A stretch of DNA of 64,000 nt from Tillandsia leiboldiana (GCA_029204045.2 CM055063.1:30366810-30430809), one strand, 5' to 3'. Positions 11,325 through 23,274 are shown, numbered from the stretch's first letter. Made by a program: numbers and translations. The notes: generated from the letters alone by a model not told the origin.

Positions 11325-11385
11325 GGGTAAACCGGGCGCGCACAGTGTTGGGCCAGGCCCAACACTGTAGCCGCCCGATTTACCC
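11325..11385. repeat. 61-bp inverted repeat in C 5' U3
   Basis: Outer arms of 14 bp (one mismatch) and inner arms ACAGTGTTGGGCC / GGCCCAACACTGT around a single A. It lies about 70 bp upstream of the TATA box. The 3' LTR copy has perfect outer arms. Confidence 0.9.
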
Positions 11386-11453
11386 CGGGCGCCCGAAATG
11401 GGGCCCAAAAAGCCCATTATGCTTTTTTTTTTTTGGATTCTTTTGGTGGAGCC

Positions 11454-11460
11454 TATAAAT
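11454..11460 (+). promoter_or_regulatory. TATA box of C 5' LTR
   Basis: TATAAATAA in GGAGCCTATAAATAACCCC, with a matching site at 23792-23799. Confidence 0.8.
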
Positions 11461-12642
11461 AACCCCCTCCTTCTTCGATTTTGGGGTTTTTTCGAGCTCT
11501 TTAGCCTGTGTGCCCTCTACCAAAGTTGAAGCTTATTCTCTTGTGCATCTTTTAGCTGAAGATCAGAATTTTTGGAGGCCGCGACGACAGCGATTTCTGC
11601 ATCGGGGTGCGGAGCGACGATTTCCTGTTGGAGGCCTATTTTTCGTCGCAGTTCAGTCTGGGAGGTCTACAGAGCTACCCCGACGATATTTTTGTGTTGA
11701 ACACTTTTTCTGGAACTGAGCTTCTCTTGGGGTTTTGGGTACGTTTTAACCCCCTTTGCGGCTGATGGATGGTTTGGACAGCACCTGCTTGTCGGATTTT
11801 TATCTCCGCATCCGGGCATCGGATTTCGACGTTTCAGGACTCTATCGACATCTAATCTTCGCGAGGATCGCCGTCATATTTTTATTGGAATTTTTGGAGG
11901 ATGTTTTTCAGGTGAAATTTTCGTGTTAAAGGGACTGTTCACCACAGATTTTTTAGAACTTGGTAATTGTGTGGAATGAAGTGTAACCTTGAGATGTATT
12001 TATACCCAGGATGTTTTGAGCACTGCTAACGTGTTGTTGGCTTGGTGGATTTTGTGATATAGTTGTATATGGGTTTTCTTAGCTGTGCGACCCCGGACAG
12101 TTGGCACGTTCAGGTGGGTGACCTTGCTTTCAAAATCAATGGACTGCGTACTAATTCTATGTATGTAGGAGCATGCATGTTAGTAAATAGACTTAATAGC
12201 TTGTGGAAACTGAATGTTATTACTCTTGTATATCAGTTGGTGAACCTTGTGATCTTATTGCTTCCTACAACATGTTGACTATTGAAATCTTGGAACTTGA
12301 CCTAGCACCCCTGCCATATGTATCATGTTCAGCCAGACTGTAGAAAACTTCAACTTGGGCTAGGTTTTTTTATTGCTCTAGACATTCCCACATCACTTAT
12401 TATACTTATCATTTCTGGACTTAGCTTTTCTCGCCTGGGTTGTCGGCTGGGAGGTCGGGTGGTTGTGGGATGCATTTGCACTCGTGTCTGGGGACCGAGT
12501 GGAGTTGATAGCAGTCTGTAGAACAGTTTTCTTTAGGAGAGTGATAGTGATGGTAGATCTGGGTTTCTTGGGAGCTGTCAGAGTGACAGTGTGTCACGCC
12601 CCGGGGTCGAACTGCGACCCGGGCTCGCTAACAGATCCGTCG

Positions 12643-12666
12643 TCTGTGCGGAAACTGCCGCACAGA
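12643..12666 (-). other. U5 hairpin of LTR F
   Basis: A 9-bp perfect stem, extendable to 11 bp, with the loop CAGTTT on the minus strand. On that strand it lies just after the acceptor TTTTGCAG (12680-12681), with a CTGAT branch-like motif at 12707-12711. Confidence 0.7.
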
Positions 12667-13674
12667 CGAAGCGTCTACCCTGCAAAAGATCTATAGCTAA
12701 GCATGTATCAGAGCTGAAAATAAACTAATAGCTACAGAAATCCACTGAACATCTGATATAAGTAAAATCTCAGTACAAAGTCTCTCAGGTATAAAAGTGA
12801 ATGAAATCCTCACTAGTCTTTCAGAATGTCCAGTACAAAAGTGAAAACATAAAAATACCGGGTACATCTACCACGGACTCTCAATGCTGGTAAGGAACTG
12901 GTCGGCCACGTCCTCACCTCGATCAGCTGTCTCCGCGCGAGCTAAGCCGGAACGGCAACCTCGGTACACCTGTCACCGCAGCGGGTGTGAGATCTACTGC
13001 AGAAGGTAGATCCCAGTGGGTACCGTCACCAATATCCACGGTATGCCCACTAAGTCTACTGGAGGCAAAACAGATAGGTATGCAGATAGATAGATAAGGG
13101 GTAAGCTGAAAGAAAACTACAGCTAACATGTCTCAATCATAAAGCTCAAGAGACTCTACCAATAATATGATATGCATACACACGCTACTGCTAATATGCC
13201 TCAAGTACCATGCTCAAAGGAAAACCCATCTAAGAACGTACTATGCATACACCACTCGCACACGAGGTGCTCAATCGACCCAATCGAGCTGACTGCCACA
13301 TCGGGTCCAGTCAAGCCTGCGCCTCCCAAGTATATCAACGTTGGGTGTCCAATCGGACTAACTCGCTATCGAAAAGTGACACATGCAGGCTATAGTCAAA
13401 ATCCACGCTCTCTCTCAGAACCAAATGGACTCAAGATCCTCACATCTCGTACAACGGTCGAAGTACTCTCAATGATCCGGGACCACCGTCAACCCAACGG
13501 TTCCCAACAACACTAGCACTGGTCTAACATAGCTATAAGACACCCCTAAGCCCCCAGGCATGAGTGCAACAATAAAAGTAGCTGATCAAAGATAACCCAA
13601 TCAATCCACCAGTAAAAACCGGTACTACCTGCTCTGTCATCAATCTCCCGAACTCAGTATCTCCACTGTCCAAA

Positions 13675-13738
13675 AGACCGGAACCCAACACGGTCTGACC
13701 GGAACCCAACACGGTCTGACCGGAACCCAACACGGTCT
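13675..13738. repeat. Short tandem repeat GACCGGAACCCAACACGGTCT
   Basis: Three near-identical 22-bp units within LTR F. Related single units occur in LTR E at about 55365-55425. Confidence 0.8.
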
Positions 13739-15896
13739 AAAGCCTACTCCGGAGCGGCGCTCGAGGGGAGCGACCCACACGAGCAAAGTATCTCAGTAAC
13801 AAATATCTCTGTCAAGTATCTCAATAGCAGGCTATAATCCACGATCAAATAGATCGGAAACTCAAACGCTCTAACGACACAACTCAGTCGGGAAAACCCA
13901 CCACGACTCGATCAGGAAGTGCCCACCACTCTCACAGCTATGTCGGAGAACCACCTCCCCGACTAGATCTGATATGTACGACCCATAATCTAGAAAACCT
14001 CATCGATCCCAACAAAAGCTCACACTCACATGACACTAGAAACTCATCTCACAAATCTCTAAAAATCCACTCGGCCCCCTGGCACGAGTATACAAGCATA
14101 CCGGCCACCTGGACCGATGTCATACCCCTGGCGAACTCATAATTTAAAAACCACTTTGAAAATGTTGATTTTCCTTAAAACGGGTTTTCTCGGTTTTTAA
14201 AATGATCCAGGTGTAAAGATGATGCCAACAAAACGTGAAATCTAGTGTCATATAGTATCAGGAGTATGCTAAAAATGATCTCGGGTTCCAATAACTTTTA
14301 CAGAAAATTCCAGGCAACTATCAGATTTAGTAATAGTGAAAAATAGCACTCTAGATATGAACAAACTGCATTCAGAAGCATTAAAGGGCATTTCATAAAT
14401 TTTGGAAGAAATTCCAACCCACCTGGAACGCATTCCGCAGGCAATTGCTGAAGTCGGTGAAGTGCAACCAGCTCAAAAGAAAGATCTGCTGAAGTTGCTT
14501 CAACGGCGCATGGTTGCTTTTACCTCTGCCACAAGCTTATTGCACACCAAGTGCTCACAAGAAACATTAACAATTCCCACTGTAAATTAAATTAAAGTTC
14601 ATCATCAAAAGGTAATTCCACAATACATATTCATATCACTCACAAGTCCATTAGTACAATCCAAGGTTCTCAATACTCACAAATCGGCTCCCAGCACAAG
14701 GTAAATCCCATAGCTCAATTCTTATGCTCACAAAACAACTTACACAATCCACACACTCACAGCACCAACACACTTCACGAAATGCCCACCTTAGGCTCAC
14801 ATCCTATTCACATAAAAAGTACCATTATACCATCCATCCACAATTCAACTCTCCGCATATAAATCCACAGCATAAGAGGGAACCCACAGTACACTTAAGC
14901 TCCAATTGTACACTAAATATTTGAAGTCCACATACACACAATCCCTTAATTCCACCCTTGCACACTACCGATTTGTACTTTTAAATCCATCACAATTAAA
15001 TATATAACTCACACACAAATGCAAGCCCCAAGTATCCACAGCACCCTCCACAACACTCAGCACACACACACACATGGTCCAATTACTCACATGTGGCTCA
15101 CAGCATACCCCAATTACTTAAGTCCACTCTCACATACACACCAAAGAGTTCACTGCCATAAGCTCCAAAGTCCCCACGGCTGCTAAAGAAAATGTGCGCG
15201 CCGCTCGCAGTCGGATCCAACAGTTCGCGCGGCACCTTGCTCATCGCGCGAATGGTAGCTGCAGCACCAAAACCAGGAGAAGATACAAAGAAAACATCAA
15301 AAAGGTGAGAAAAAACTGAAACCTGAGCTCACAGGGCAACCAGCCAGCCCCCCGGCACGACGGAAACACCGTTCGCCCACGCGAGAATCACCACGCTCGC
15401 GTCACTGCCGCTGCCAGCACGCGGCGCTGCCGCTGCCAGCGCGGCACCCGCGCCTGCCGTAGCTACCGAGCGGCGCCGCTGCAGCAGCCTCTGCTGCTGC
15501 GCGGCGCATGGGCCCGCCGCGCGGCGGCCCAGCCCGCTCCGCGCGAGCCCAGCGCGTGCACTGTGCGCCCATGCGGCGCACAGCGAGGCGCCCGCGCGGC
15601 GCCTGCTGCTGCGCTGCCTCAGCGCTTGCTGCACGCGGCGCCTTTGTGCGCCCGCGCAGCCCCCCCGCGCGAGCCGCGCGCACCACCCTGCGCGCCCGTG
15701 CGGCCACAGCCCGCCACAACACCCCGTGCCGACTCCACATCCACCTTGGACAAACAGTCCAAACACCAACAACAAAGAAATTCAAAACCCCAAAAATACC
15801 AAGCTCACACATTCCAAAACACAGAAAAAAAAAACCAAAATCCAAAGAAGAAAACCCAAGCTTCTCTCTCACTCTAAGAAGACAAAAACTGCACCT

Positions 15897-15898
15897 AC
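15897..15898 (-). promoter_or_regulatory. Candidate 5' splice site in LTR F
   Basis: Minus-strand ACAAG|GTAGGT. With the acceptor at 12680-12681 it would define a 3.2-kb intron. Confidence 0.45.
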
Positions 15899-16749
15899 CT
15901 TGTTGGAGGGTCGACGCACGCCCGTTCCGCCCGCACCACGCGGCTTCAGGGCGAAGGTCCAACAAGAAAAACCACTCACCCAACCTGCAAATCTTCCTTT
16001 ATTTCTTCTCTGTTTCACTTGGTTTCCTCTGCTTCCTTAAGGTGGGAGAGAGAGAGAGAGGTGAGGTGGCTGTGCTAATTAGAAGAGGCTAATTAAGGTG
16101 AGTGGGTGGGGGTAGTTGGAAGCAATAAATGCACTAAGAAAATCTCCACCCAACACCTTAATCCATTCTCACCAATATAACACCAGCAATAAATGCCTCT
16201 ACAACACAACCTGAAGCAAGTACTTAATAATCCAAATAAATTAATTAAATAAAAAAAAATCCCTTTTTAGCCAACTCCAAGTCACTTTTTATCCTCGGGG
16301 CCTCCGCACGGGTCCGAAACCTCCCGAACCCCGCTGTAATCTGAAAATACACATGTCCAAAGCTTTTCCCACTCAAAAAGCTCAACAGTGGAGTCAGTGT
16401 GATAAATCCAAAAACCGGCTCCAAAACTGCCAGTTCCAACTCACTTTTCGCCTTCGGGTCCTCCGCGTCAGTCCGGAACCTCCCGAAATCCGCTGTAATT
16501 CCAAAGTACACCTATTTCAGGTATTTCCCAATTTTTCTGCACTCCACTGTGAAGTCGAGGCTTCCCCGAAGCCAGTCCTCTATCGGCGCACAATGTCCGG
16601 AAAACCCCGAATCGACCTGGGGCTTCAGCGTTGATCCGAGTCAACCCGAACTCATCAGTAATCCAATATGGAATACGCCCGAGGCAATTTCCCCCGCACC
16701 ACGCCATCTTGCGAGGTCGGTGCGCTATACGAAATCCCGGTATTCTACA

Positions 16750-17779
16750 CAGTGAGTCTCAGTTGTGTGGATTCTAGCCAGTGAGTGAGATAGTGATTGT
16801 TGGTGATAGCCGATCTTGTTGATTGAGGATTTGGATCATAGCCTGCATGAGCCATATTTGTGCTCGACAGAGATACGCGGACATTTTACTCGTGTGGATC
16901 GCTCCCCTCGAGTGCCACTCCGGAGTAGGCGAGACCGGGTTGTAGTACCTGCGTGAGATTGAGCTAGATACCGGATTGTAGTACCAGCGTGAGATTGGGC
17001 TCTCTATCGCGACTTGTCGATGCTTGTGTCCCTCTGGCTGAGCCAGTTTTGGAAGCTACGGGCATACCTACAGCAGTAGGTAGGCGCAGGTTTGACTGGA
17101 CCCGGTGTGGCAGTCAGTTTAGATTGGGTGATCTCAGTGAGAGTTAGTTGTGGCATACTGTTCTCCTTGTTCCACTCCTTGAGCATCTAGATAGAGGCAT
17201 AGTAGCTGTAGGCTTTACCCTTTCTAGCTTTTCATTACAGCACTGCATATGTTACTTTATGCCTCTAGTAGACTTAGTGGACAGACAGTCGAGCTTGTTG
17301 GCGGCACCCACTGAGAACTACTGTGGGAGGTAGTTCTCACACCCGTCGTGGTGTCTTTTTCCCCAGGAACGTCTGCCCCAGATCCTGCTGCTCTAGTTGC
17401 TGATCCAGCTCCTACAGACCGAGGTAAGGGAGTCGCGAGATAGATCCCTTCCCCTTCAGCCTCAGTGCGTGATAGAGGTACCCCTATGTGTATTTTGGAG
17501 TGTGATATGTTTGAGAGATCATGTAGTGAGGTATCGAGTTGTACCTTTTATTTTCCCGTTTTGAGAGACTCTGGTGTATTTGTGGTGAGGATGCTTTGTA
17601 CTTATTCTGAGAGATAGTTTTACTTTATGTTTATAGTTAGTTTTTACTATTTCAGCTCTGATATCTGCTAGTATAGATGTTTATTTGCAGGTTAGTCGCT
17701 ACGTCTCTACGGGGCTTCCCGTAGGGGCGGCGGATCTGTTGGCGAGCCCGGGGCGCAGTTTCGACCCCGGGGCTTGACA
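16750..17779 (+). mobile_element. Element C 5' LTR, second part
   Basis: Resumes after the CAGTG duplication and runs to GGCTTGACA. It includes the U5 end with branch motif, acceptor and hairpin. Matches 24923-25955. Confidence 0.95.
17658..17724 (+). other. Branch motif, 3' splice site and U5 hairpin of C 5' LTR
   Basis: CTGAT at 17658-17662, acceptor TTATTTGCAG ending at 17690, then the hairpin CTACGGG-GCTT-CCCGTAG at 17707-17724, extendable with G-U pairs. The 3' LTR has the same hairpin at 25883-25900. Confidence 0.6.
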
Positions 17780-17787
17780 GATTAGAG

Positions 17788-17800
17788 TGGTATCAGAGCC
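17788..17800 (+). promoter_or_regulatory. Primer-binding site of element C (tRNA-iMet)
   Basis: TGGTATCAGAGCC, 8 nt after the 5' LTR end; complementary to the 3' end of plant initiator methionine tRNA. Confidence 0.92.
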
Positions 17801-17958
17801 TAGGATGTAGGTCTTGGAGGACTTAGGAACCCTAGGCTTGTGGTTGGACCCTAGGATGACCCACGTGAGAGCCGAGATTTTTAGCGAGAGTCCTGATTGG
17901 GTTTCTAACACTCCCGAGTGGTAGGGATGAGTGATAGACATGTCTTCCTTCGGTGGCA

Positions 17959-17984
17959 ACTATGTTGGCTGCAGACAACATAGT
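17959..17984 (+). ncRNA. Leader stem-loop with self-complementary loop (element C)
   Basis: A perfect 9-bp stem ACTATGTTG/CAACATAGT with the 8-nt loop G-CTGCAG-A. It lies 171 nt after the primer site and 94 nt before gag. Counterparts in B, D and A sit at the same distance and show compensatory base changes. The 6-nt palindrome flanked by purines resembles a retroviral dimerisation kissing loop. Function is inferred. Confidence 0.65.
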
Positions 17985-18077
17985 ACTTCGGGAAGGGGGA
18001 CATGCCTTTTTACTTTCGCTAGATTGGGTCGAGTGTTGATTTGGGTTTTGATCGTTTGCTTTGTCCCTCAGGTGGGG

Positions 18078-19633
18078 ATGCCTCCTCGACGCTCGATGGT
18101 GACGCGATCGCAGCCTTCGTCCTCTGAGCCCGAGCAGGAGGACTCGGGGCGGGGACAGCAGGCAGAGGTTCAGGAGCTCCGTGCCCAGATGGCACAGTTG
18201 GCTGAGGCGTCTCGGCGCCAGGAGGAGGCAGTGGGTCGGTTGATGCTCATGATGGAGTAGAGGGCGTAGCCGGCTGTAGTACCCCCTGAGAGTTCGCCGG
18301 TGCCTTCTTCACCTTTGCGGCACCCCCTGTTGTGCAGCCTGCACCGGCAGTTCTGGCTGAGCCTGTTTCTAGTAGGCCACCGTCTGGGACCACGGGATCG
18401 TTGACTTCTGCAGAGCAGTGGGAGGTAGTGGACCTGTTGATGAGATTCCGCCAGTTTAATCCACCCAGCTTTTCGGGTATGAGTGCTGAGCCGTGGGCGG
18501 CCGAGTTTTGGGTTACGGCCATGGAGCGCCATTTCGAGAGCTTATTCATTGATGAGAGGTTTCGAGTTCTGTTAGCTACTCACTTCCTGGAGAGCAACGC
18601 CGAGGCATGGTGGTGGCGTATGCGTCCCGCAGGTCCGCCTGGGACCCAGTTTATCTCATGGGCAGAGTTTCGCGGTATGCTTCTTGGGGCCTTCTTTCCT
18701 GAGAGTGTTCGACAAAGTTTGGAGGAACAGCTGAGGAATCTCCGCCAGGGAGATAGGCCCGTACACATGTACATAGCTGATTTCAATCGGCTATTAGCTT
18801 GTATGCCCCACGTGGCCAGAGATGAGAGCCACCGGATCTACATGTTTGAGAGAGGACTGCGCAGAGGCATCTATCAGTTTGTCCGTTCCCGCAGACTACA
18901 GACTTTGGAGGCCTCGATGGAGCAGGCACTTTATATGTAGAGTGGGGAGGCAGTGATGGCAGAGGTGGCTCCAGCCCCCGTAGTGACCCCTGGGGCGAAG
19001 CGCCCAGCATCGATGGAGGAGGGGCAGTCGAGTAGGCAGGGACCCCCGAGACCTCCACGTTTCCACTCTCAGGGTCGGGGGTATCAGGGGCAGCAGAGAT
19101 CGGGGGCATCTCGTCAGTCTCAACAGCAGCGTCGACCACCTCGACAGCAGCAGTCTTCGCAGCCACAGCAGACTTCACGGCAGCCGCGCCCTGACCGATG
19201 TGTCATTTGTGGAGGACCGCACCCGCCGACTCTGTGCCCGCAGAGGCAGGGCCGTTGTTTCCGCTGTGGGCAGACCGGTCACTTGGCGAGTGCATGCCCC
19301 AGAGCCGGTCATCCAGCTCCTTCTTCAGCTTCGGCACCTTCTGTTCCTCACCATCCAGCTGGACCTTCTGCGGCCTACGGCAGGCCAGATTTTGCTTCTT
19401 CATCCTCGCGACAACCAGAGCGACGTCCCCCGGCGCCGAGCGGTCGAGTCTATGCCACACAGGTTGAGGATGCTACAGCAGCAGAGCAGGTCGTCGCAGG
19501 TATTATTTTGATTTCTGGAGTTCATACTCGTGCTCTTTTCGATACCGGTGCATCACATTCATTTATCAATAGAGCATTTGCCTCCCTACATGGTATAGAG
19601 GTAGTTTCTTTATCACATGCATTAGAGGTTTAG
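18078..19633 (+). pseudogene. gag-pol: Element C gag and protease, broken
   Basis: Starts MPPRRS at 18078, the only ATG after the leader in a frame matching gag. A Gln-rich coiled segment (VQELRAQMAQLAEASRRQEE) is followed by TAG at 18258 and 18267 and a frameshift near 18315. The gag core then has the retrotransposon-gag signature (WWWRMRP, FPESVRQS) up to TAG at 18938. A basic Gln/Pro stretch leads to the zinc knuckle CFRCGQTGHLASAC (19256-19297) and the protease motif ALFDTGASHSFI, ending at TAG 19631. All five stops fit a CAG glutamine codon changed to TAG. Confidence 0.9.
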
Positions 19634-21556
19634 ATACCCGATCATGTCTTGCATGTCGAGGAGTATTGTAAGGATTGCCCTATGCAGTTGGAATCCTGGA
19701 TCCTGCCGGCAGACTTGCTTGTCTTGCGGCAGCTCCAGGATTTCGATGTTGTGCTTGGTATGGATTGGTTGTCAAGGTACCATGCTACCATAGACTGCAG
19801 AGAGAGGACGGTGACCCTCCGCAAGCCGGGACAGGAGGAGTTTGTGTACAGAGGCTGTCAGAGCTCCTTGCTTGCGGTGACGATTTCTTCGGCGAGGGCC
19901 AGGCGGATGATGAGTAGAGGCTGCACCGCCTTCTTGGCGACGGTTGTGGAGGTGCCTACGGCGGCACTGGGACTCGAGGATATTCCTGTCGTCTGTGAGT
20001 TCCCAGATGTGTTTCCCCCTGAGTTGACGACTATGCCGCCGGAGAGGGAGATAGAGTTTGTGATTGATGTGGTACCCGGAACCGCACCAATCTCAAAGGC
20101 ACCTTATAGGATGGCACCTGCTGAGTTGAGGGAGTTGAAGGCTCAGCTTCAGGACCTGATGGACAGGGGCTTTGTGAGGCCCAGTGTTTCTCCGTGGGGA
20201 GCGCCAGTTTTATTTGTCAAGAAGAAGGATGGGTCACTTCGTTTGTGTGTGGACTACCGGGAGTTGAATAAAGTGACCATCCGGAATAAGTATCCTCTTC
20301 CCCGGATAGATGATTTATTTGACCAGTTGCAGGGAGCCTCAATGTTTTCGAAGATTGATCTTCAGTTAGGTTACCACCAGTTGAGGGTAAGGGCCGAGGA
20401 CATCCCCAAGACGGCTTTTAGATCCCGGTATGGGCATTATGAGTTTACGGTTATGCCGTTTGGTTTGACTAATGCCCCAGCTGCATTCATGGACTTGATG
20501 AACCGGGTATTCCAGCCGTACTTGGACCTGTTTGTGGTTGTATTCATCGACGACATCTTGATCTACTCCCGGAGCGATGCGGAGCACGAGGAGCACTTGA
20601 GGATAGTGCTACAGCTTCTGCGTGAGAAGAAGCTGTATGCCAAACTTAAAAAGTGCGAGTTTTGGCTTCGGGAGGTTGCATTCTTGGGCCACATAGTATC
20701 AGCCGCTGGAGTGGCAGTCGACCCAACGAAGATTGATACAGTTCGGGATTGGCCGAGACCGACGACGGTTACCGAGGTTCGGAGTTTCCTGGGTCTGGCA
20801 GGCTACTACCGTCGGTTCATAGAGGGCTTTGCGAAGCTCTCTACTCCCCTGACCAGTTTGACTAGGAAGGGGACGAGGTTTATTTGGACTGAGCAGTGTC
20901 AGCAGAGTTTTGAGGAGCTGAAGAGGAGATTGATCTCGGCACCAGTTCTTGCACTGCCAGTGATGGGTGATGGTTTCGTGATTTACAGCGATGCCTCGCA
21001 CAGCGGTTTGGGTTGTGTCTTGATGCAGCATGGTAGGGTAATTGCTTATGCTTCACGGCAATTAAAGGATTATGAGAAGAATTACCCTACTCATGATTTG
21101 GAGTTGGCAGCTGTGGTGTTCGCATTGAAGCTGTGGCGGCATTACCTCTACGGTGAGCATTGTGAGATCTATACGGATCATAAAAGCTTAAAGTATCTGT
21201 TTACACAAAAGGAGCTGAACCTGAGGCAACGCCGGTGGTTGGAGTTACTAAAGGCTTACGATGTGAGTATCCTTTATCATCCCGGCAAGGCCAATGTTGT
21301 AGCAGATGCTTTGAGTCGGAGGTCAGTGCAGAGCCTGAGCATATTGATCACACAGCATGCACCGCTGATTGAGCAGATGAGGCGACTTCAGATTGAGGTG
21401 GTATCCCCTGGGGTCTCTGCTAGGCTTATGTCTATGGTCTTGCAGCCCACTCTGTTGGACAGGATCAGGGAGACACAGAGTGAGGACCCTCACTTGGAGA
21501 GGATCAGATCACAGATTCAGGCTGATCAGAGAGGGGATTTTGCAGTGGATAGCTAG
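19634..21556 (+). pseudogene. gag-pol: Element C reverse transcriptase and RNase H
   Basis: An uninterrupted frame of about 640 codons between two TAG codons. The front part is the end of the protease region. RT follows at about 20030-20660, with VDYRELN, the DLQLGYHQ helix and the catalytic FIDD (usually YxDD or FxDD in this group). RNase H follows at about 20950-21320 with YSDAS, the [12 protein letters not shown] core, YTDHKSL and DALSRR. All expected catalytic acidic residues are present, so this segment looks intact although the polyprotein is cut by flanking stops. It is the best-preserved coding sequence in the window. Confidence 0.95.
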
Positions 21557-22500
21557 GGAGTACTGCGGTTCAGGGACCGAGTATGTGTGCCTTCGGATCC
21601 TGAGATCAGAGACCAGATTTTGAGAGAGGCCCATTATACACCTTATACCATTCATCCTGGTGGTACTAAGATGTATAAGGACCTCAAGGCACATTTTTGG
21701 TGGTCCGGGATGAAGCGGGACATTGGAAGGTTTGTAGCTCATTGTTTAACTTGCCAGCAAGTGAAAGCAGAGCACCGGGTTCCTGCTGGCAAGTAACAGA
21801 GTCTTCCAATTCCCGAGTGGAAGTGGGACCACATCACCATGGATTTTGTTACTGGGCTACCGAGAGCGCAGAGTGGAGCCGACGCGGTCTGGGTGATTGT
21901 TGATAGACTCACCAAGTCTGCACATTTCCTGCCTGCACAGATGACTTGGTCTTTGGAGCGCCTAGCACAGTTGTAATTGGATGAGATAGTGAGGCTTCAC
22001 GGTGTACCAGCGTCGATTATTTCAAATCGGGACCCGAGGTTTGTGTCACGCTTTTGGGGGAGTTTACAGTCAGCCTTGGGGACCCAGCTCAGATTTAGCA
22101 CTGCTTTCCACCCACAGACCGATGGCCAGTCCGAGCGCACCATACAGACCCTCGAGGATATGTTGAGAGCGTGCGTTATGGATTTTGGAGGAGGGTGGCA
22201 CCGACACTTACCCTTGGTTGAGTTTGCGTACAACAACAGCTATCAAGCGAGCATTCAGATGGCTCCGTTTGAGGCGTTGTATGGACGCAAGTGTCGGTCG
22301 CCCCTATATTGGAGTGACGTGGGTGAGAGGAGGACTTTGGGAACAGATTTACTATTGGAGGCTGAGGAGAAAGTCAGAGTTGTTCGCCGACACCTTGAGA
22401 CAGCCCAGAGTCGTCAGAGGAGCTACGCTGATACTCGTCGGCGAGACCTAGAGTTTCAGATTGGTGACCATGTCTTCTTGAAGGTCTCGCCTTCGAAGGG
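21557..22500 (+). pseudogene. gag-pol: Element C integrase, broken
   Basis: The HHCC zinc domain (HYTPYTIHPGG...CLTCQQVK) lies at about 21617-21760. The catalytic core has MDFVTGLP, HGVPASIISNRDPRF and TDGQSERTIQTLED. The second catalytic Asp, normally in an SDRD motif, is Asn here (codon 22025-22027). TAA stops lie at 21794-21796 and 21974-21976. The frame is lost by a one-base deletion in the G run near 22499. The integrase would be inactive even with readthrough. Confidence 0.9.
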
Positions 22501-22887
22501 GTCCGGAGATTTGGAGTGCGTGGGAAGCTTAGTCCCCGCTTTGTTGGACCCTTTGAGGTACTTGAGAGGGTAGGCCCCGTGGCTTATAGAGTTGCTCTTC
22601 CTCCATGCCTGGCTGGAGTTCACGATGTTTTTCACGTCTCAGCTCTGAGGAGATATGTGTTTGATCCGTCACACGTGATTGACTTCACTTCCCTGGGGAT
22701 CGGCGAGGACCTGGCTTACGAGGAGCGCCCGTTGCGGATTCTTGCTCGTGAGGTAAGGGAATTGCGCAACCGGGCCATTCCGTATGTGAAGATCTTATGG
22801 AGCAATCGCGAGGAGCAAGAGGCTACTTGGGAGCTGGAGACAGAGATGAGAGATGCCTACCCCTTTCTGTTCGAGACTTCCGGTTGA
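22501..22887 (+). pseudogene. gag-pol: Element C integrase C-terminus with chromodomain-like tail
   Basis: Continues in another frame: KLSPRFVGPFEVLERVG (GPY/F module), HDVFHVSALRRY, then the tail PYVKILW...EATWELETEMR, which fits the short group II chromodomain of plant Tekay/Reina-type chromoviruses. The final stop is TGA at 22885-22887. The frameshift separates it from the integrase core. Confidence 0.85.
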
Positions 22888-22911
22888 GGTACGCATGTCT
22901 TGCTTTACTTT

Positions 22912-22927
22912 GTTTCGGGGATGAAAC
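22912..22927 (+). other. Small hairpin before the polypurine tract (element C)
   Basis: GTTTCG-GGGA-TGAAAC: six pairs including one G-U. Equivalent GTTTCG-AGGA-CGAAAC hairpins are at 40603-40618 (D), 34723-34738 (A, minus) and 26278-26293 (B, minus, one mismatch). Confidence 0.55.
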
Positions 22928-22932
22928 TTCCT

Positions 22933-22947
22933 TTTAGTGGGGGAGGA
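22933..22947 (+). promoter_or_regulatory. Polypurine tract of element C
   Basis: TTTAGTGGGGGAGGA, directly before the 3' LTR start TGTAGTG. Confidence 0.9.
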
Positions 22948-23274
22948 TGTAGTGACCCTGACCCCCGAGTTGCTTCTCCCTTGACCCGTAATGTAGAACA
23001 CCTATTGTTGGTGTGTGGGACCCGCAACGTGTCAAATGGATGCGTTGGACGGACTCTGTGAGGCTTCGGGATTGAGCTGCCTTCTAGCTATTTTTGTCGG
23101 AATTTAGAAAAGGCTTTAGGCTAATCCGAGGTCATTTCTGGATTCAGCGTGAAAAAATGTCGAAAATCGGCTATTTACTTGCCTTTTTCGGAGTCCGGAT
23201 GCCCAAAAAGGGACTCCCGGAAGTTTTACGCGCATTTTGGTGCATGGGGGAGGCCGTGGACCGGCCTGGTGACA

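Larger units (their letters stand above)
10611..12591 (+). mobile_element. Element C 5' LTR, first part
   Basis: Begins TGTAGTGACCC and is near-identical to 22948-24927. It carries the U3 with G-box/CCAAT arrays, a 61-bp palindrome, a TATA box and the start of the transcribed region. It is cut by solo LTR F at the duplicated CAGTG (12587-12591). Confidence 0.95.
12592..16749 (-). mobile_element. Solo LTR F (gypsy, D-related)
   Basis: A 4158-bp minus-strand LTR, from TGTAGAATACC at 16749 to GGGGCGTGACA at 12592, flanked by CAGTG on both sides (12587-12591 and 16750-16754). No internal retroelement sequence is present, so it is a solo LTR left by LTR-LTR recombination. Layout resembles D: a U3 with CCTCCCGAA blocks, a donor-like site (15897-15898), a GC-rich part (15400-15700), and a U5 hairpin with branch and acceptor signals at its 3' end. 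No coding sequence. Confidence 0.93.

Noticed and set aside
9785..11458. ORFs of 100-296 codons on both strands
   Set aside because: GC-rich LTR U3 sequence; overlapping frames, no domain, and they cross the boundary of LTRs B and C.
17781..17804. tRNA-like sequence TGGTATCAGAGCC
   Set aside because: A primer-binding site complementary to tRNA-iMet, not a tRNA gene; no cloverleaf.
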